From assembly GCA_019359325.1 (NCBI GenBank), contig JAHHHN010000001.1, positions 434,001 through 498,000 of the forward strand: DNA of 64,000 nt. Reading direction: 5' to 3'. The notes below the pieces were generated by a model. It had not been told where the DNA came from. It searched no databases and saw only the letters and a list, made by a program, of their open reading frames with translations. Within the stretch, counting starts at the first letter, position 1. Each line of letters starts with the position of its first letter. A program made the translations under genes and the position numbers. This stretch comes from Mojavia pulchra JT2-VF2 (GTDB lineage: Bacteria; Cyanobacteriota; Cyanobacteriia; Cyanobacteriales; Nostocaceae). This document shows, one piece after another, positions 46,210 through 56,611 of this stretch.

Positions 46210-47535
46210 ATGGCAAATCTTTCGCGTAGAAAATTTATTTTCACCACCAGTGCTGCGGCTGCTGCTTCTATCTTGGCTCATGGTTGCTCCTCTAATAATT
46301 CCAATTCAGCCACAACAGGTGGACAAGCACCTTCGGCTGCCTCAGCTGCCAACGTCTCTACAGCAGCTAACGCACCGAAAGTAGAAACAACCAAAGCAAA
46401 GCTAGGATTTATCCCTCTAACTGACGCTGCACCACTAATTATTGCTAAAGAAAAGGGCTTTTTTGCCAAATACGGCATGGCTGATGTTGAGGTCATCAAG
46501 CAAAAATCTTGGCCTGTCACCCGCGATAACCTGAAAATTGGTTCAGCTGGCGATGGGATTGATGGCGCACACATCCTCAGCCCCATGCCTTATTTAATGA
46601 CTATCAACGATAAAGTGCCCATGTATCTTTTGGCACGGTTAAATACCAACGGTCAGGCGATCTCTGTAGCTAATAAATTGAAAGATTTGAAAGTTGGCTT
46701 AGAGAGTAAGGGGTTGAAAGAGGCAGCTGAAAAAGCCAAAGCTGATAAACAATCCATGAAAGTTGCCATGACTTTCCCTGGTGGTACTCATGATTTGTGG
46801 ATGCGCTATTGGCTAGCGGCTGGCGGGATTAATCCCGATCAAGATGTGGTTTTAGAACCTGTACCACCACCACAAATGGTGGCGAATATGAAAGTTGGTA
46901 CAGTCGATGCCTTTTGTGTGGGAGAACCCTGGAATGCTCAATTGGTTAGCCAAAAGTTAGGTTATACAGCTTTAGTTACAGGCGAGTTGTGGAAAGACCA
47001 TCCAGAAAAAGCCTTTGCTATGCGTAAAGATTGGGTTGATAAAAATCCCAACGCTACCCAAGCACTTTTGATGGCAGTTCTAGAAGCTCAACAGTGGTGC
47101 GATAAGCCAGAAAACAAAGAGGAGATGTGCAAAATCTGCTCTGACCGCAAATACTTTAACGTTGCTGCCGCAGATATTTTAGAAAGGTCTAAGGGCAATA
47201 TTGACTACGGCGATGGACGCACGCAACAAAACTTCGCCAATAGTATGAAGTACTGGGCTAATAACGCTTCCTATCCTTACAAGAGCCACGATACTTGGTT
47301 TTTAACAGAAGAGATTCGCTGGGGTTATTTGCCAAAAGATACCAAAGTTAAAGAAATCGTCAATCAAGTAAACAAAGAAGACCTTTGGAAACAAGCAGCG
47401 AAAGCAATTAATGTACCTGCTTCTGAGATTCCTAGTAGTACTTCTCGTGGGGTTGAGACTTTCTTTGATGGTGTCAAATTTGACCCAGAAAAACCAGAAG
47501 AATATCTCAATAGTTTGAAAATTAAAAAAGTTTAA
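46210..47535 (+). CDS. nrtA: Nitrate/nitrite-binding lipoprotein NrtA
   Basis: NrtA is the periplasmic solute receptor of the nitrate/nitrite ABC transporter. The 441-residue protein has a twin-arginine-like signal (NLSRRKFIFTT) with a lipobox cysteine near residue 26 (AHGCSS), then a Ser/Ala-rich linker. The mature domain begins KAKLGFIPLTDAAPLIIAKEKGFFAKYG, with GTHDLWMRYWLAAGGINP and VDAFCVGEPWNAQ, characteristic of the NrtA/CmpA family. The related C-terminal domain of NrtC at 48512 shares these blocks. CmpA (bicarbonate) is the main alternative, but context settles on nitrate. Confidence 0.93.
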   Translation: MANLSRRKFIFTTSAAAAASILAHGCSSNNSNSATTGGQAPSAASAANVSTAANAPKVETTKAKLGFIPLTDAAPLIIAKEKGFFAKYGMADVEVIKQKSWPVTRDNLKIGSAGDGIDGAHILSPMPYLMTINDKVPMYLLARLNTNGQAISVANKLKDLKVGLESKGLKEAAEKAKADKQSMKVAMTFPGGTHDLWMRYWLAAGGINPDQDVVLEPVPPPQMVANMKVGTVDAFCVGEPWNAQLVSQKLGYTALVTGELWKDHPEKAFAMRKDWVDKNPNATQALLMAVLEAQQWCDKPENKEEMCKICSDRKYFNVAAADILERSKGNIDYGDGRTQQNFANSMKYWANNASYPYKSHDTWFLTEEIRWGYLPKDTKVKEIVNQVNKEDLWKQAAKAINVPASEIPSSTSRGVETFFDGVKFDPEKPEEYLNSLKIKKV

Positions 47536-47594
47536 TGATAGCTGCGATCGCTGCTTTTTGGCCCAACTAGAGTACAACAGGAGAAAGTAAAAAA

Positions 47595-48434
47595 ATGACA
47601 GCTATTGTAGGCAGCCGTATTAACAGAAAAAAGTCTCAAAATGCTATCAGTAAATTATTTTGGCAAAAGATTGCGCCGCCACTAGCAGCATTAGCTATTT
47701 TTCTAGTGATTTGGCAATTACTTTGTTTAAACCCTAACTTTAAATTACCTGGGCCAATAGAAACAATTACTGAAACTTGGAATCCTTTTATCATTCAGCC
47801 ATTTTTTGATAATGGTGAAAGTGATAAAGGCTTGGGTTGGCAAATACTTAGTAGTTTAGGAAGAGTAGGTTTGGGATTTTCCCTATCGGCAATTGTGGGA
47901 ATTGCCTTGGGAATTGTCATCGGCGCAAATTCATTACTCTTTAATGCTGTAGATCCCCTATTTCAAGTATTACGAACTGTACCGCCTCTAGCATGGCTAC
48001 CCATCTCACTGGCAGCATTCCAACAGGCTAATCCTTCAGCGATTTTTGTCATTTTCATTACATCTATTTGGCCAATTATTATCAACACCACAGTAGGTGT
48101 ACAACAAATTCCTCAAGACTACGTTAATGTTGCTAGGGTGTTACGTCTCAAAGGCGTAAAGTATTTCTTTAAAATAGTGTTTCCCGCCACTGTTCCTTAT
48201 ATCTTCACAGGCTTACGCATTGGTATTGGTTTATCTTGGTTAGCAATTGTTGCCGCGGAAATGTTAGTTGGTGGTGTAGGTATTGGTTCGTTTATTTGGG
48301 ATGCCTACAACACTACTACAGAAACAAACATGAGCGAGATTATTTTAGCCCTCGTCTACGTTGGTTTAGTTGGCTTGCTGTTAGATAGAATGGTAGCTTT
48401 TATCGCTAGCAAAGTTGTAGCAGAACAGAAGTAA
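47595..48434 (+). CDS. nrtB: Nitrate ABC transporter permease NrtB
   Basis: This 279-residue inner-membrane permease follows nrtA by 59 bases. It has five to six membrane segments (for example LAALAIFLVIWQLLC, LGFSLSAIVGIALGIVIGA, IFVIFITSIWPIIINTTVG). The EAA-loop region VARVLRLKGVKYFFKIVFPATVPYI contacts the ATPases NrtC and NrtD. It is homologous to CmpB, but its operon position identifies it as nitrate-specific. Confidence 0.93.
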   Translation: MTAIVGSRINRKKSQNAISKLFWQKIAPPLAALAIFLVIWQLLCLNPNFKLPGPIETITETWNPFIIQPFFDNGESDKGLGWQILSSLGRVGLGFSLSAIVGIALGIVIGANSLLFNAVDPLFQVLRTVPPLAWLPISLAAFQQANPSAIFVIFITSIWPIIINTTVGVQQIPQDYVNVARVLRLKGVKYFFKIVFPATVPYIFTGLRIGIGLSWLAIVAAEMLVGGVGIGSFIWDAYNTTTETNMSEIILALVYVGLVGLLLDRMVAFIASKVVAEQK

Positions 48435-48511
48435 TGAGAGGGCAGAGGGCAGAAGTATGAAGCTTTAGTCCTGCAAATAAGAAATGACGAATGACCAAGG
48501 ACTAATAACAA

Positions 48512-50500
48512 ATGACTACTTTTGTAGAAGTTGACCATGTTGACCGTGTATTTGAACTACCAAATGGTGGCAAATATATTGCTCTTAAAAATATTGAATT
48601 GAAAATCCAACAAGGGGAATTTGTTTCTCTAATTGGACATTCTGGTTGCGGTAAATCTACCTTGCTCAATATCATTGCAGGTTTAGATAGAGCCAGTATT
48701 GGCGGTGTAACTTTGGAAGGGCGAGAAGTTAAAGAACCAAGTCCAGATAGGATGGTAGTGTTTCAAAACTACTCGTTGCTTCCCTGGTTAACAGTACGGG
48801 AAAACATCGCTCTGGCCGTGGATGAAGTCTATAAGGATCAGCCCAAGGGTAAACGTCGCTTAATTGTCGAAGAACATATCGACATGGTAGGACTGCGCCT
48901 TGCAGCTAATAAACGTCCGAGCGAGTTATCTGGGGGGATGAAGCAACGGGTAGCGATCGCCCGCGCCTTGGCTACCCGTCCCAAGTTGTTACTGCTAGAC
49001 GAACCCTTTGGGGCGTTAGACGCCTTAACACGCGGTAGTTTGCAAGAACAACTGATGAAAATCTGCAACGAACATAACGTTACCTGCGTGATGGTGACAC
49101 ACGATGTCGATGAAGCGCTATTGTTGAGCGATCGCATCGTTATGCTCACCAATGGCCCAGAAGCACACATCGGGCAAATTCTAGAAGTCCCGATCCCCCG
49201 CCCTAGACAGCGCCTAGAAGTAGTAAATCATCCCAGCTATTACAATCTGCGGAACGAAATGATTTACTTCCTCAACCAGCAAAAACAGGCTAAGAAACGC
49301 AAAGCTGCACAGACTCAAGCACCAATCGTTGTATCCCGCAATGGCTTAGAAAAAGTCAATCTAGACATTGGCTTTTTACCCCTGACTGATGCCGCACCGT
49401 TAATCGTTGCTCAAGAAAAAGGCTTCTTTGCTCAGTACGGCTTAGAACAAGTCACCCTCAGCCGCGAAACTAGTTGGAAGGAAATCGCTAAAGGTGTGGG
49501 TACTGGCAGATTAGATGCAGCCCAGATGGTCGCTGGAATGCCTCTTGCCCTCACTTTAGGTGCTGGTGGTAAACCGTCGATTCCTGTAGTCAACGCCTTA
49601 AATCTTTCCCGCAACGCTAACGCCATCACCTTAAGCAAAAGATTGTATAGTCAAGGCGTGAGAAACCTGGCTGACTTAAAAACAGCAATTAATGCCTCTC
49701 CCGACCAAATTCTGACTTTGGGAATCGTACATCCCACATCAATGCAGAACTTAATCCTGCGTTACTGGCTGGCCGCTGGTGGGATCGATCCTGATAGAGA
49801 TGTCAGTCTGACGGTAATCCCACCAACAGAAATGGTTTCCCAACTTAAAGCCGGAAATATTGACGGTTACTGTGCTGGAGAACCCTGGAACTACCTTGCT
49901 GTTCATGAAGATATCGGTTTTGTTGCTGCTACCGCCCTAGAAATTTGGTCAGGACAGCCGAAAAAAGTTTTGGGAGTGCGGGAAGAGTGGGCGCAGCAGT
50001 ACCCAGAAACTTATCTTGCTTTGGTAAAAGCACTGTTAGAAGCCTGCAAATACTGCGACGACTTCCGCAATCGAGAAGAAATTCTGGAATTAATCTGCCG
50101 CCCTGAGTACTTGAATACCAATCCTGCATACGTCCGTCCTGGTTTTATCGATCCTTACGATCGCGGCAACGGTACAGAACCCCAGGAACTAGCAAGATAC
50201 AACCAGTTTTATCTCAATCAAACCAACTATCCCAACCGCACCGAACTTTTGTGGATGGTGACTCAGCTAGCACGTTGGGGTTTAGTAACCTTCCCCAAAA
50301 ATTGGGTGGAGGTAATTGACAGAGTTTGCCGCACGGACGTTTTTGGTGCTGCTGCACGCGACCTCGGCATCCTCGATATCGGACAGGACAACCCCATTCA
50401 TTTATTTGATGGTAAAGTTTTTAACCCTTCAAATCCCATAGAGTACCTCAACAGCTTGGAAATCAAACGACAAATCCGTATTGAAGAAGTATTTATTTAG
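48512..50500 (+). CDS. nrtC: Nitrate ABC transporter ATPase with NrtA-like regulatory domain
   Basis: NrtC is 662 residues, a fusion of an ABC ATPase (about 1-255: Walker A GHSGCGKST, signature LSGGMKQRVAIARAL, Walker B LLLLDEPFGALD) with a C-terminal NrtA-like solute-binding domain (about 285-655: GFLPLTDAAPLIVAQEKGFF, WLAAGGIDPDRDV, CAGEPWNYL). The C-terminal domain is known in this family to mediate ammonium-triggered inhibition of uptake rather than periplasmic binding. It pairs with NrtD as the heteromeric ATPase. Confidence 0.95.
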   Translation: MTTFVEVDHVDRVFELPNGGKYIALKNIELKIQQGEFVSLIGHSGCGKSTLLNIIAGLDRASIGGVTLEGREVKEPSPDRMVVFQNYSLLPWLTVRENIALAVDEVYKDQPKGKRRLIVEEHIDMVGLRLAANKRPSELSGGMKQRVAIARALATRPKLLLLDEPFGALDALTRGSLQEQLMKICNEHNVTCVMVTHDVDEALLLSDRIVMLTNGPEAHIGQILEVPIPRPRQRLEVVNHPSYYNLRNEMIYFLNQQKQAKKRKAAQTQAPIVVSRNGLEKVNLDIGFLPLTDAAPLIVAQEKGFFAQYGLEQVTLSRETSWKEIAKGVGTGRLDAAQMVAGMPLALTLGAGGKPSIPVVNALNLSRNANAITLSKRLYSQGVRNLADLKTAINASPDQILTLGIVHPTSMQNLILRYWLAAGGIDPDRDVSLTVIPPTEMVSQLKAGNIDGYCAGEPWNYLAVHEDIGFVAATALEIWSGQPKKVLGVREEWAQQYPETYLALVKALLEACKYCDDFRNREEILELICRPEYLNTNPAYVRPGFIDPYDRGNGTEPQELARYNQFYLNQTNYPNRTELLWMVTQLARWGLVTFPKNWVEVIDRVCRTDVFGAAARDLGILDIGQDNPIHLFDGKVFNPSNPIEYLNSLEIKRQIRIEEVFI

Positions 50501-50597
50501 TCAAGAGTCAAGGGTCAAGAGTAATTAATTATCCTCCTCATCTTCCTCTCTCTGCGTGAGGAAATTATAAATTCATCGAACAAAGCAAAAAAACATC

Positions 50598-51440
50598 ATG
50601 CAAACAGCAAAAAGAACAAACACCCAACTCAACCAACTACAAACACAAAAAGCAGAAAATTTTCTGGTGATTGAAGGCGTCAGCAAAATTTACCCCACTC
50701 CCGAAGGCCCTTACACGGTATTGGATGGCGTTGACCTAAAAGTTCGTGAAGGTGAATTTGTTTGCATAATTGGTCATTCTGGTTGTGGTAAATCAACCCT
50801 ACTCAACATGATTTCCGGGTTCAACACCCCTACTGATGGTGTAGTTCTCCTGCAAGACCAGCCGATCACCGAACCAGGCCCAGACCGGATGATGGTATTC
50901 CAAAACTACTGTCTTTTGCCTTGGTTGAGTGTCTTTGACAACGTTTACTTGGCTGTTGATTCGGTGTTTCCGAAAAAAACTCAGGCAGAAAAAAGAGCGA
51001 TCGTTAGAGAACATTTGGCAATGGTGGGGCTAACAGAAGCCGCAGATAAAAAACCGAGTCAGATTTCTGGGGGGATGAAGCAGCGAGTTGCGATCGCCCG
51101 CGCCCTCTCTATCCGTCCGCAAGTTCTGATTCTTGATGAACCCTTCGGTGCATTAGATGCGATCACTAAAGAAGAATTACAAGAAGAACTACTGCAAATC
51201 TGGCGCGATCATCAAGTCACCGTACTCATGATTACGCATGACATTGATGAGGCACTTTTCTTAGCCGATAGAGTTGTGATGATGACTAACGGGCCTGCTG
51301 CTCAAATTGGTGAAATCTTAGATATTCCTTTCTCCCGCCCCCGCAATCGTCGCCGCATCATGGAAGACCCGGAATACTATAACTTGCGGAACTATGCCCT
51401 AGACTTCTTGTATCGCCGTTACGCTCACGATGATGAGTAA
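50598..51440 (+). CDS. nrtD: Nitrate ABC transporter ATPase NrtD
   Basis: This 280-residue ATPase is the second nucleotide-binding subunit, without the extra domain of NrtC. Walker A GHSGCGKST, signature ISGGMKQRVAIARAL, Walker B LILDEPFGALDA and switch MITHDIDEAL are all standard. The N-terminal 28 residues are polar and Gln/Thr-rich and precede the conserved fold. It lies 97 bases after nrtC and 300 before nrtP. Confidence 0.94.
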   Translation: MQTAKRTNTQLNQLQTQKAENFLVIEGVSKIYPTPEGPYTVLDGVDLKVREGEFVCIIGHSGCGKSTLLNMISGFNTPTDGVVLLQDQPITEPGPDRMMVFQNYCLLPWLSVFDNVYLAVDSVFPKKTQAEKRAIVREHLAMVGLTEAADKKPSQISGGMKQRVAIARALSIRPQVLILDEPFGALDAITKEELQEELLQIWRDHQVTVLMITHDIDEALFLADRVVMMTNGPAAQIGEILDIPFSRPRNRRRIMEDPEYYNLRNYALDFLYRRYAHDDE

Positions 51441-51740
51441 AAACAATTAGCAAAATTCTTTGGCATCTATCTTTGAAAGTATGAATTTTAACGCATAGCT
51501 ATGATGCCGTTTTTACATTCATATCATCAAAATGTGATTGCAGATACAAATAAACTTGCTAGGTAATTTTAGTTTAGTATTAACAACAACTTACGCACTC
51601 CCTAAAATTTTTCTAATTAGGGAGTATGAATTTCAGCTTTAGAGTTAGCACAAATATCAAGAAATATCTGATCTGCTGAGGGTAATTACTTAATTACCCC
51701 TGTATTTTTCCATGCAGTTTTTTGACTGAGGAAGGTTTGA
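51441..51740. promoter_or_regulatory. Intergenic region between nrtD and nrtP with two inverted repeats
   Basis: Two palindromes occur in this 300-base gap. ACTCCCTAA (51597-51605) pairs with 51617-51625 around 11 bases. GGGTAATTA (51680-51688) pairs with TAATTACCC (51691-51699), 41 bases before the nrtP start. The first may end or attenuate the nrtABCD transcript. The second resembles an operator and contains GTA and TAC separated by 10 instead of 8 bases. No perfect NtcA site is present, so an independent nrtP promoter is possible but unproven. Confidence 0.5.
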
Positions 51741-53243
51741 ATGCTCAAAGGATTATTTTCATTCAGGGATCGCTATCGTATATTGCATCAGACTTGGTTT
51801 GCCTTTTTTCTCACCTTTGTCTGTTGGTTTAATTTTGCTCCCTTTGCGACCACTATTGGCAAGCAACTAGATTTAGCACCTGAGCAAATTAAAACTTTGG
51901 GCATTTGTAACCTTGCCCTCACAATTCCAGCACGGCTAATTATCGGTATGCTTCTGGATCGCTTTGGCCCCAGAATTACATACTCAATACTGTTAATGTT
52001 CGCTGCCGTTCCTTGTTTAGCTACGGCGTTTTCGCAAGACTTTAACCAACTAGTGATCAGCCGCCTACTGATGGGGATTGTTGGTTCTGGGTTCGTTGTG
52101 GGTATCCGCATGGTAGCTGAATGGTTCCCTCCAAAAGAGATGGGAAGTGCCCAAGGTATTTATGGCGGTTGGGGTAATTTTGGGGCTTTTGGTGCAGAGT
52201 TTGCCCTACCAATGATTGCCGTTGCTACTAGCTTTTTGGCTGGTGGTGCTTCCAATTGGCGGTTGGCGATCGCCCTTACAGGTATCATTGCTGCTATATA
52301 CGGTGTAATTTATTACAATACAGCCCAAGATACACCTGCTGGCAAAGTCTACAATAAACCCAAGAAAAATGGCGCTTTGGAAGTAACTAGCGTTAAAAGC
52401 TTTTGGGCAATGATTCTCTCAAATTTTGGTTTGATTTTTGCCTTAGGTTTGTTGGCTTGGCGCTTAGAACAGAAGAATATTCACTTTCTTAATCAAACCC
52501 AAATGTATTTGGCTTGGGTGTTGTTAGCAGGATTGTTTGCTTACCAAACTTACAAAGCTTATCAAGTTAACAAAGAATTACTAATTGGCAAGAAAACTTA
52601 CGCGCCTGCACAGCGTTATCAGTTTGGTCAAGTTGCTTTACTCGAATTCACTTACGTAACTAATTTTGGTAGTGAGTTAGCAGCCGTTTCTATGCTACCT
52701 GCCTTCTTTGAAAAAACCTTTGGTTTAGAGCATGTAGTAGCAGGAATGATCGCCGCTACTTATCCCTTTTTAAACTTAGTTTCTCGCCCCAGCGGTGGCT
52801 TAATTTCGGATAAATTTGGCTCACGTAAGTGGACAATGACAATTATCAGCGCTGGCATTGGTATTGGCTATTTAATAATACATTTTATTAACAGTAGCTG
52901 GCCAATTCCTTTAGCGATCGCAGCGACTATGTTTGCTGCTTACTTTGCCCAAGCTGGCTGCGGTGCAACCTACGGTATTGTACCTCTAATTAAAAAAGAA
53001 GCTACCGGGCAAATCGCCGGCAATGTTGGAGCTTACGGTAATTTCGGTGGCGTAATTTATCTGACAATTTTCAGCTTAACTGATGCATCAACACTCTTTA
53101 GCACAATGGGTATAGCAGCTATAATTTGCGCTTTCATGTGTGGTTTCTTCCTCAAAGAACCAAAAGGTTCATTTGCATCTGGTGATGAAGTTGAATCCCA
53201 AGAAACAGAAGTCAATCGATCTTCTTTATTAGTAGAAGAATAA
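51741..53243 (+). CDS. nrtP: MFS nitrate/nitrite permease NrtP (NarK-type)
   Basis: This 500-residue major-facilitator permease has about 12 membrane segments. The NNP-family nitrate signatures are present in both halves: YGGWGNFGAFGAEF near residue 142 and AGNVGAYGNFGGV near 423. The substrate-binding arginines are expected in IPARLIIGMLLDRFGP and NLVSRPSGGLISDKFG. It follows nrtD by 300 bases in the same orientation. NrtP usually replaces NrtABCD in cyanobacteria. Here both occur in one cluster. The start ATG has a GAGGAAGG ribosome site. Confidence 0.94.
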   Translation: MLKGLFSFRDRYRILHQTWFAFFLTFVCWFNFAPFATTIGKQLDLAPEQIKTLGICNLALTIPARLIIGMLLDRFGPRITYSILLMFAAVPCLATAFSQDFNQLVISRLLMGIVGSGFVVGIRMVAEWFPPKEMGSAQGIYGGWGNFGAFGAEFALPMIAVATSFLAGGASNWRLAIALTGIIAAIYGVIYYNTAQDTPAGKVYNKPKKNGALEVTSVKSFWAMILSNFGLIFALGLLAWRLEQKNIHFLNQTQMYLAWVLLAGLFAYQTYKAYQVNKELLIGKKTYAPAQRYQFGQVALLEFTYVTNFGSELAAVSMLPAFFEKTFGLEHVVAGMIAATYPFLNLVSRPSGGLISDKFGSRKWTMTIISAGIGIGYLIIHFINSSWPIPLAIAATMFAAYFAQAGCGATYGIVPLIKKEATGQIAGNVGAYGNFGGVIYLTIFSLTDASTLFSTMGIAAIICAFMCGFFLKEPKGSFASGDEVESQETEVNRSSLLVEE

Positions 53244-53252
53244 GCGAAAACT

Positions 53253-53281
53253 AAGATGAAGAGTATTTTATTCTTCATCTT
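53253..53281 (+). terminator. Hairpin after nrtP
   Basis: AAGATGAAGA (53253-53262) pairs with TCTTCATCTT (53272-53281), ten bases after the nrtP stop. No strong T-run follows, so it may be an mRNA end or partial terminator before narB. Confidence 0.5.
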
Positions 53282-53473
53282 ATACTTATGTATTTAGTAA
53301 ATCAGCAGTAGCTTATAAAAATGTGTTTGTTTATTATTTATATATAAAGAACAAAATAATCACATAAAGAATACTCATAATTTTGCAAAATTGAAATCAT
53401 TAATTACAGCAACTTTTGATCTACAACCTGCTACTTAAACATTTAAACAATTGGCGAATACGGTGTACCTGCC

Positions 53474-55681
53474 ATGAGCGAATTTACCAAAACTTTATGT
53501 CCTTACTGTGGTGTTGGATGTGGACTCGAAGTTTCACCCCCAGCCCAACACGGCAAAGCGACTCATCGTGATAGTCAAGGAACTCCAATTTGGCGGGTGC
53601 GGGGAGACAAAGCCCATCCATCAAGCCAGGGTATGGTTTGTGTCAAAGGTGCGACGATCGCTGAGTCTTTGGATAAGAACAGACTACATTACCCAATGGT
53701 GCGGGACTCTTTAGATCAGGAGTTCCGGCGCGCCAGTTGGGATGAAGCTTTTGATATCATCACCAAACGTATTCAAACAGTGCGCTTCACCCAAGGGCCA
53801 GAAGCTATATGTATGTATGGTTCTGGTCAATTTCAAACTGAGGATTATTACATCGCCCAGAAACTGATGAAAGGATGTCTGGGTAGCAATAATTTTGATG
53901 CCAATTCTCGTTTATGTATGTCTAGCGCTGTAGCTGGGTACATTCAAAGCTTTGGCGCAGATGGCCCTCCCTGTTGCTACGATGATTTAGAGTTAACCGA
54001 CTGTGCATTTTTAATTGGTACGAATACCGCTGAGTGTCACCCGATTGTTTTCAATCGCTTGGCGAAGTACCACAAAAAAAATCGTAAAGTCAAAATGATT
54101 GTGGTTGATCCCCGGCGCACACCAACCGCAGAAGCCGCTGATTTACATTTAGCTATTCGTCCTGGTACAGATATCGACTTATTAAACGGTATTGCTCACT
54201 TGTTGATGCGCTGGAACTACATTGATGTCGGATTCATTGACGACTGTACCAACAACTTTCCTGCTTATGCTGAAGTTATTCGCCACTATGCCCCGAATGT
54301 AGTAGCTTATCGATGTGGGATAAGTATTGCAGATTTAGAAACAGCGGCTCGCTACTGGGGGCAATCTCAGCGGGTACTGTCTTTATGGTCGATGGGTGTG
54401 AATCAATCAAGCGAAGGTACGGCTAAGGTCAGAACTATTATTAACCTGCACTTGATGACCGGACAGATTGGTAAGCCTGGGGCGGGGCCTTTTTCGCTGA
54501 CAGGACAGCCAAATGCTATGGGAGGGAGGGAAGCTGGAGGTTTAGCGCACTTATTACCTGGTTATCGCTTGGTAAAAAATCCCCAGCACCGTGCAGAAGT
54601 TGAAGATTTTTGGGGACTGAAGCGGGGGCAGATTTCACCCAATCCCGGTCTGACGGCTTGGGATATGATTACTGGGTTGGAAAATGGCGCAGTGGGTTTA
54701 CTGTGGATTGCTGCTACCAACCCAGCTGTCAGTATGCCAGATTTAGAGCGGACGAAGAAGGCGTTGTTGCGATCGCCCTTCACTGTCTACCAAGATGCTT
54801 ATTACCCGACAGAAACCGCTGCTTATGCTCACGTCTTGCTACCTGCTGCTCAGTGGGGCGAGAAAACTGGGGTAATGACCAATTCGGAACGCACAGTTAC
54901 CCTGTGTCAAGCATTCCGCCAACCACCAAGAGAAGCGAAACCAGATTGGGAAATTTTCGCCGAAGTAGGGCGCAGATTAGGCTTTGTCAAAGAATTTGCT
55001 TTTGCTAACTCTGCTGAAGTCTATGCTGAATTTGTCCAACTAACTCGCCACCGTCCCTGCGAGATGACGGGTATTAGTCATGAGCAATTACAAGCACAAG
55101 GCCCCACGCAATGGCCTCATCCAGAAAAGGACGCGGGGCCATTTCCCTTCTCCGTATATCCTAAGTATGGTAAGCGCCTCTACACCGATTTACGCTTTCA
55201 TACTCCTGATGGTCGTGCGCGGTTTGGGGCGTATCACTCACGAGGGCTGGCAGAACCACCAGACCCGGATTATCCCTTTGTGCTGACCAATGGGCGACTT
55301 TACGGACACTGGCATACCCAAACTCGTACTGGTCGAATTGATAAAATTCGACAAATGCATCCCGAACCGTTTATTGAGATTCATCCTCGTGATGCTGCTT
55401 TTTTAGGGATTACAGATAACCACTGGCTCGAAGTGCGATCGCGTCGGGGTAAAGCTAAGTTCCCGGCAAAAGTCACAAAAGCGATCGCCCCTGGTACGGT
55501 GTTTGTTCCTATGCATTGGGGGGCGTTGTGGGCAAATGATGCTGAAGCTAATGCTCTCACCCATCCAGAATCTTGCCCCGATTCATTGCAACCAGAATTA
55601 AAAGCTTGTGCAGTGCAGGTAATGCCAATTTCTGTGGAAGTTCCACACAAAAATTATCAACTTCAGTCCTCGCAATGGTAA
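53474..55681 (+). CDS. narB: Ferredoxin-nitrate reductase
   Basis: NarB reduces nitrate to nitrite with two electrons from ferredoxin. At 735 residues it is normal size. The N-terminal [4Fe-4S] cluster motif [12 protein letters not shown] with the later Cys in QGMVCVKGA is present, and the bis-molybdopterin guanine dinucleotide domains follow ([12 protein letters not shown], whose Cys is the molybdenum ligand, then [11 protein letters not shown] and [12 protein letters not shown]). It is the last reductase gene of the cluster, 230 bases downstream of nrtP. Confidence 0.95.
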   Translation: MSEFTKTLCPYCGVGCGLEVSPPAQHGKATHRDSQGTPIWRVRGDKAHPSSQGMVCVKGATIAESLDKNRLHYPMVRDSLDQEFRRASWDEAFDIITKRIQTVRFTQGPEAICMYGSGQFQTEDYYIAQKLMKGCLGSNNFDANSRLCMSSAVAGYIQSFGADGPPCCYDDLELTDCAFLIGTNTAECHPIVFNRLAKYHKKNRKVKMIVVDPRRTPTAEAADLHLAIRPGTDIDLLNGIAHLLMRWNYIDVGFIDDCTNNFPAYAEVIRHYAPNVVAYRCGISIADLETAARYWGQSQRVLSLWSMGVNQSSEGTAKVRTIINLHLMTGQIGKPGAGPFSLTGQPNAMGGREAGGLAHLLPGYRLVKNPQHRAEVEDFWGLKRGQISPNPGLTAWDMITGLENGAVGLLWIAATNPAVSMPDLERTKKALLRSPFTVYQDAYYPTETAAYAHVLLPAAQWGEKTGVMTNSERTVTLCQAFRQPPREAKPDWEIFAEVGRRLGFVKEFAFANSAEVYAEFVQLTRHRPCEMTGISHEQLQAQGPTQWPHPEKDAGPFPFSVYPKYGKRLYTDLRFHTPDGRARFGAYHSRGLAEPPDPDYPFVLTNGRLYGHWHTQTRTGRIDKIRQMHPEPFIEIHPRDAAFLGITDNHWLEVRSRRGKAKFPAKVTKAIAPGTVFVPMHWGALWANDAEANALTHPESCPDSLQPELKACAVQVMPISVEVPHKNYQLQSSQW

Positions 55682-56002
55682 GCTGCTACATATACCATTA
55701 AATAAGTAATTGGTAATTCAGTTCATAGGTAATAGTCAATAGTTGCTATTATTTTTTCTAATCTTGTAAAAACACGGGTAACTGTATCCTTATTTTATAA
55801 GTATGACCGATCAATTCTCACTGAATTATTACTAGCAAAAAAGCAAAAACTCCAATAAAAGTTAATTTCCTGCCGTTAGCCTTAGCTATGAAAAAACACA
55901 AATCGCGGCACTGTGTTTTTTGCTAATCCTCTAGATTTATCTACGAGGGTTTTCTTTTATATTTTTGCTAATTACTTGCTATTTAAAAAGAGGGGGCAGC
56001 AC
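55682..56002. other. Intergenic region between narB and the PsiE-like gene
   Basis: About 320 bases, AT-rich, with no supported gene or NtcA site. An open frame from 55913 precedes the PsiE start but has no conserved content. Confidence 0.5.
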
Positions 56003-56461
56003 ATGAGAAGGCTAGTCAAGGGAATTAAAGAACTTGCTAAAGACGATAACTTTATGCACTCAATTGAAAAAATAGAAGTGCTAGTCTCGAAAGTGTTATC
56101 CCTATTGATGGTGCTGGTAATTTTGGCTGCGATCGGAGATTTAGTGATTTTCCTGATGAAAGAGTTATTTACCACACCATACGGGAGATTCAATACTACA
56201 TTATTTAAAATTTTTGGTTTATTTTTAAATATTTTAATTGCATTAGAAATTTTAGAGAACATCACTGCTTACTTGCGAAAACACGTTGTTCAAGTTGAGT
56301 TAGTTATTGTTACTTCTTTAATTGCTGTGTCGAGAAAAATTATTATTCTTGACTTAGAAAAAGTAACAGGAATTGATATCATTGGATTGGGAGTTGCCGT
56401 TCTGGGTCTGTCAATTAGTTATTTGCTCATCCGTTTTAGTAATTCTAGAAAACATAATTAA
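56003..56461 (+). CDS. PsiE-family membrane protein
   Basis: The ATG at 56003, after a purine-rich GAGGGGGC, gives 152 residues. An upstream GTG-start extension to 55913 has no conserved content. Four hydrophobic helices are visible (VLSLLMVLVILAAIGDLVIFL, FKIFGLFLNILIALEIL, VQVELVIVTSLIAVS, IIGLGVAVLGLSISYLLI), with LENITAYLRKH in between, the pattern of the PsiE (phosphate-starvation-inducible E) family of unknown function. It lies between narB and narM and may be cotranscribed with narM. Confidence 0.78.
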   Translation: MRRLVKGIKELAKDDNFMHSIEKIEVLVSKVLSLLMVLVILAAIGDLVIFLMKELFTTPYGRFNTTLFKIFGLFLNILIALEILENITAYLRKHVVQVELVIVTSLIAVSRKIIILDLEKVTGIDIIGLGVAVLGLSISYLLIRFSNSRKHN

Positions 56462-56611
56462 TACCATATTAATATTGAAGATGCATATTATTAGCCTTCT
56501 GTGGCAGTTTTTGTTCTGTAGTTATCGGCTGGAAGCTTGAAGTGATAATGTGCAGATCACATAAAATTAGTATGTCATTTTCTATATAAATGAGTGTTGC
56601 AATATAAAATT

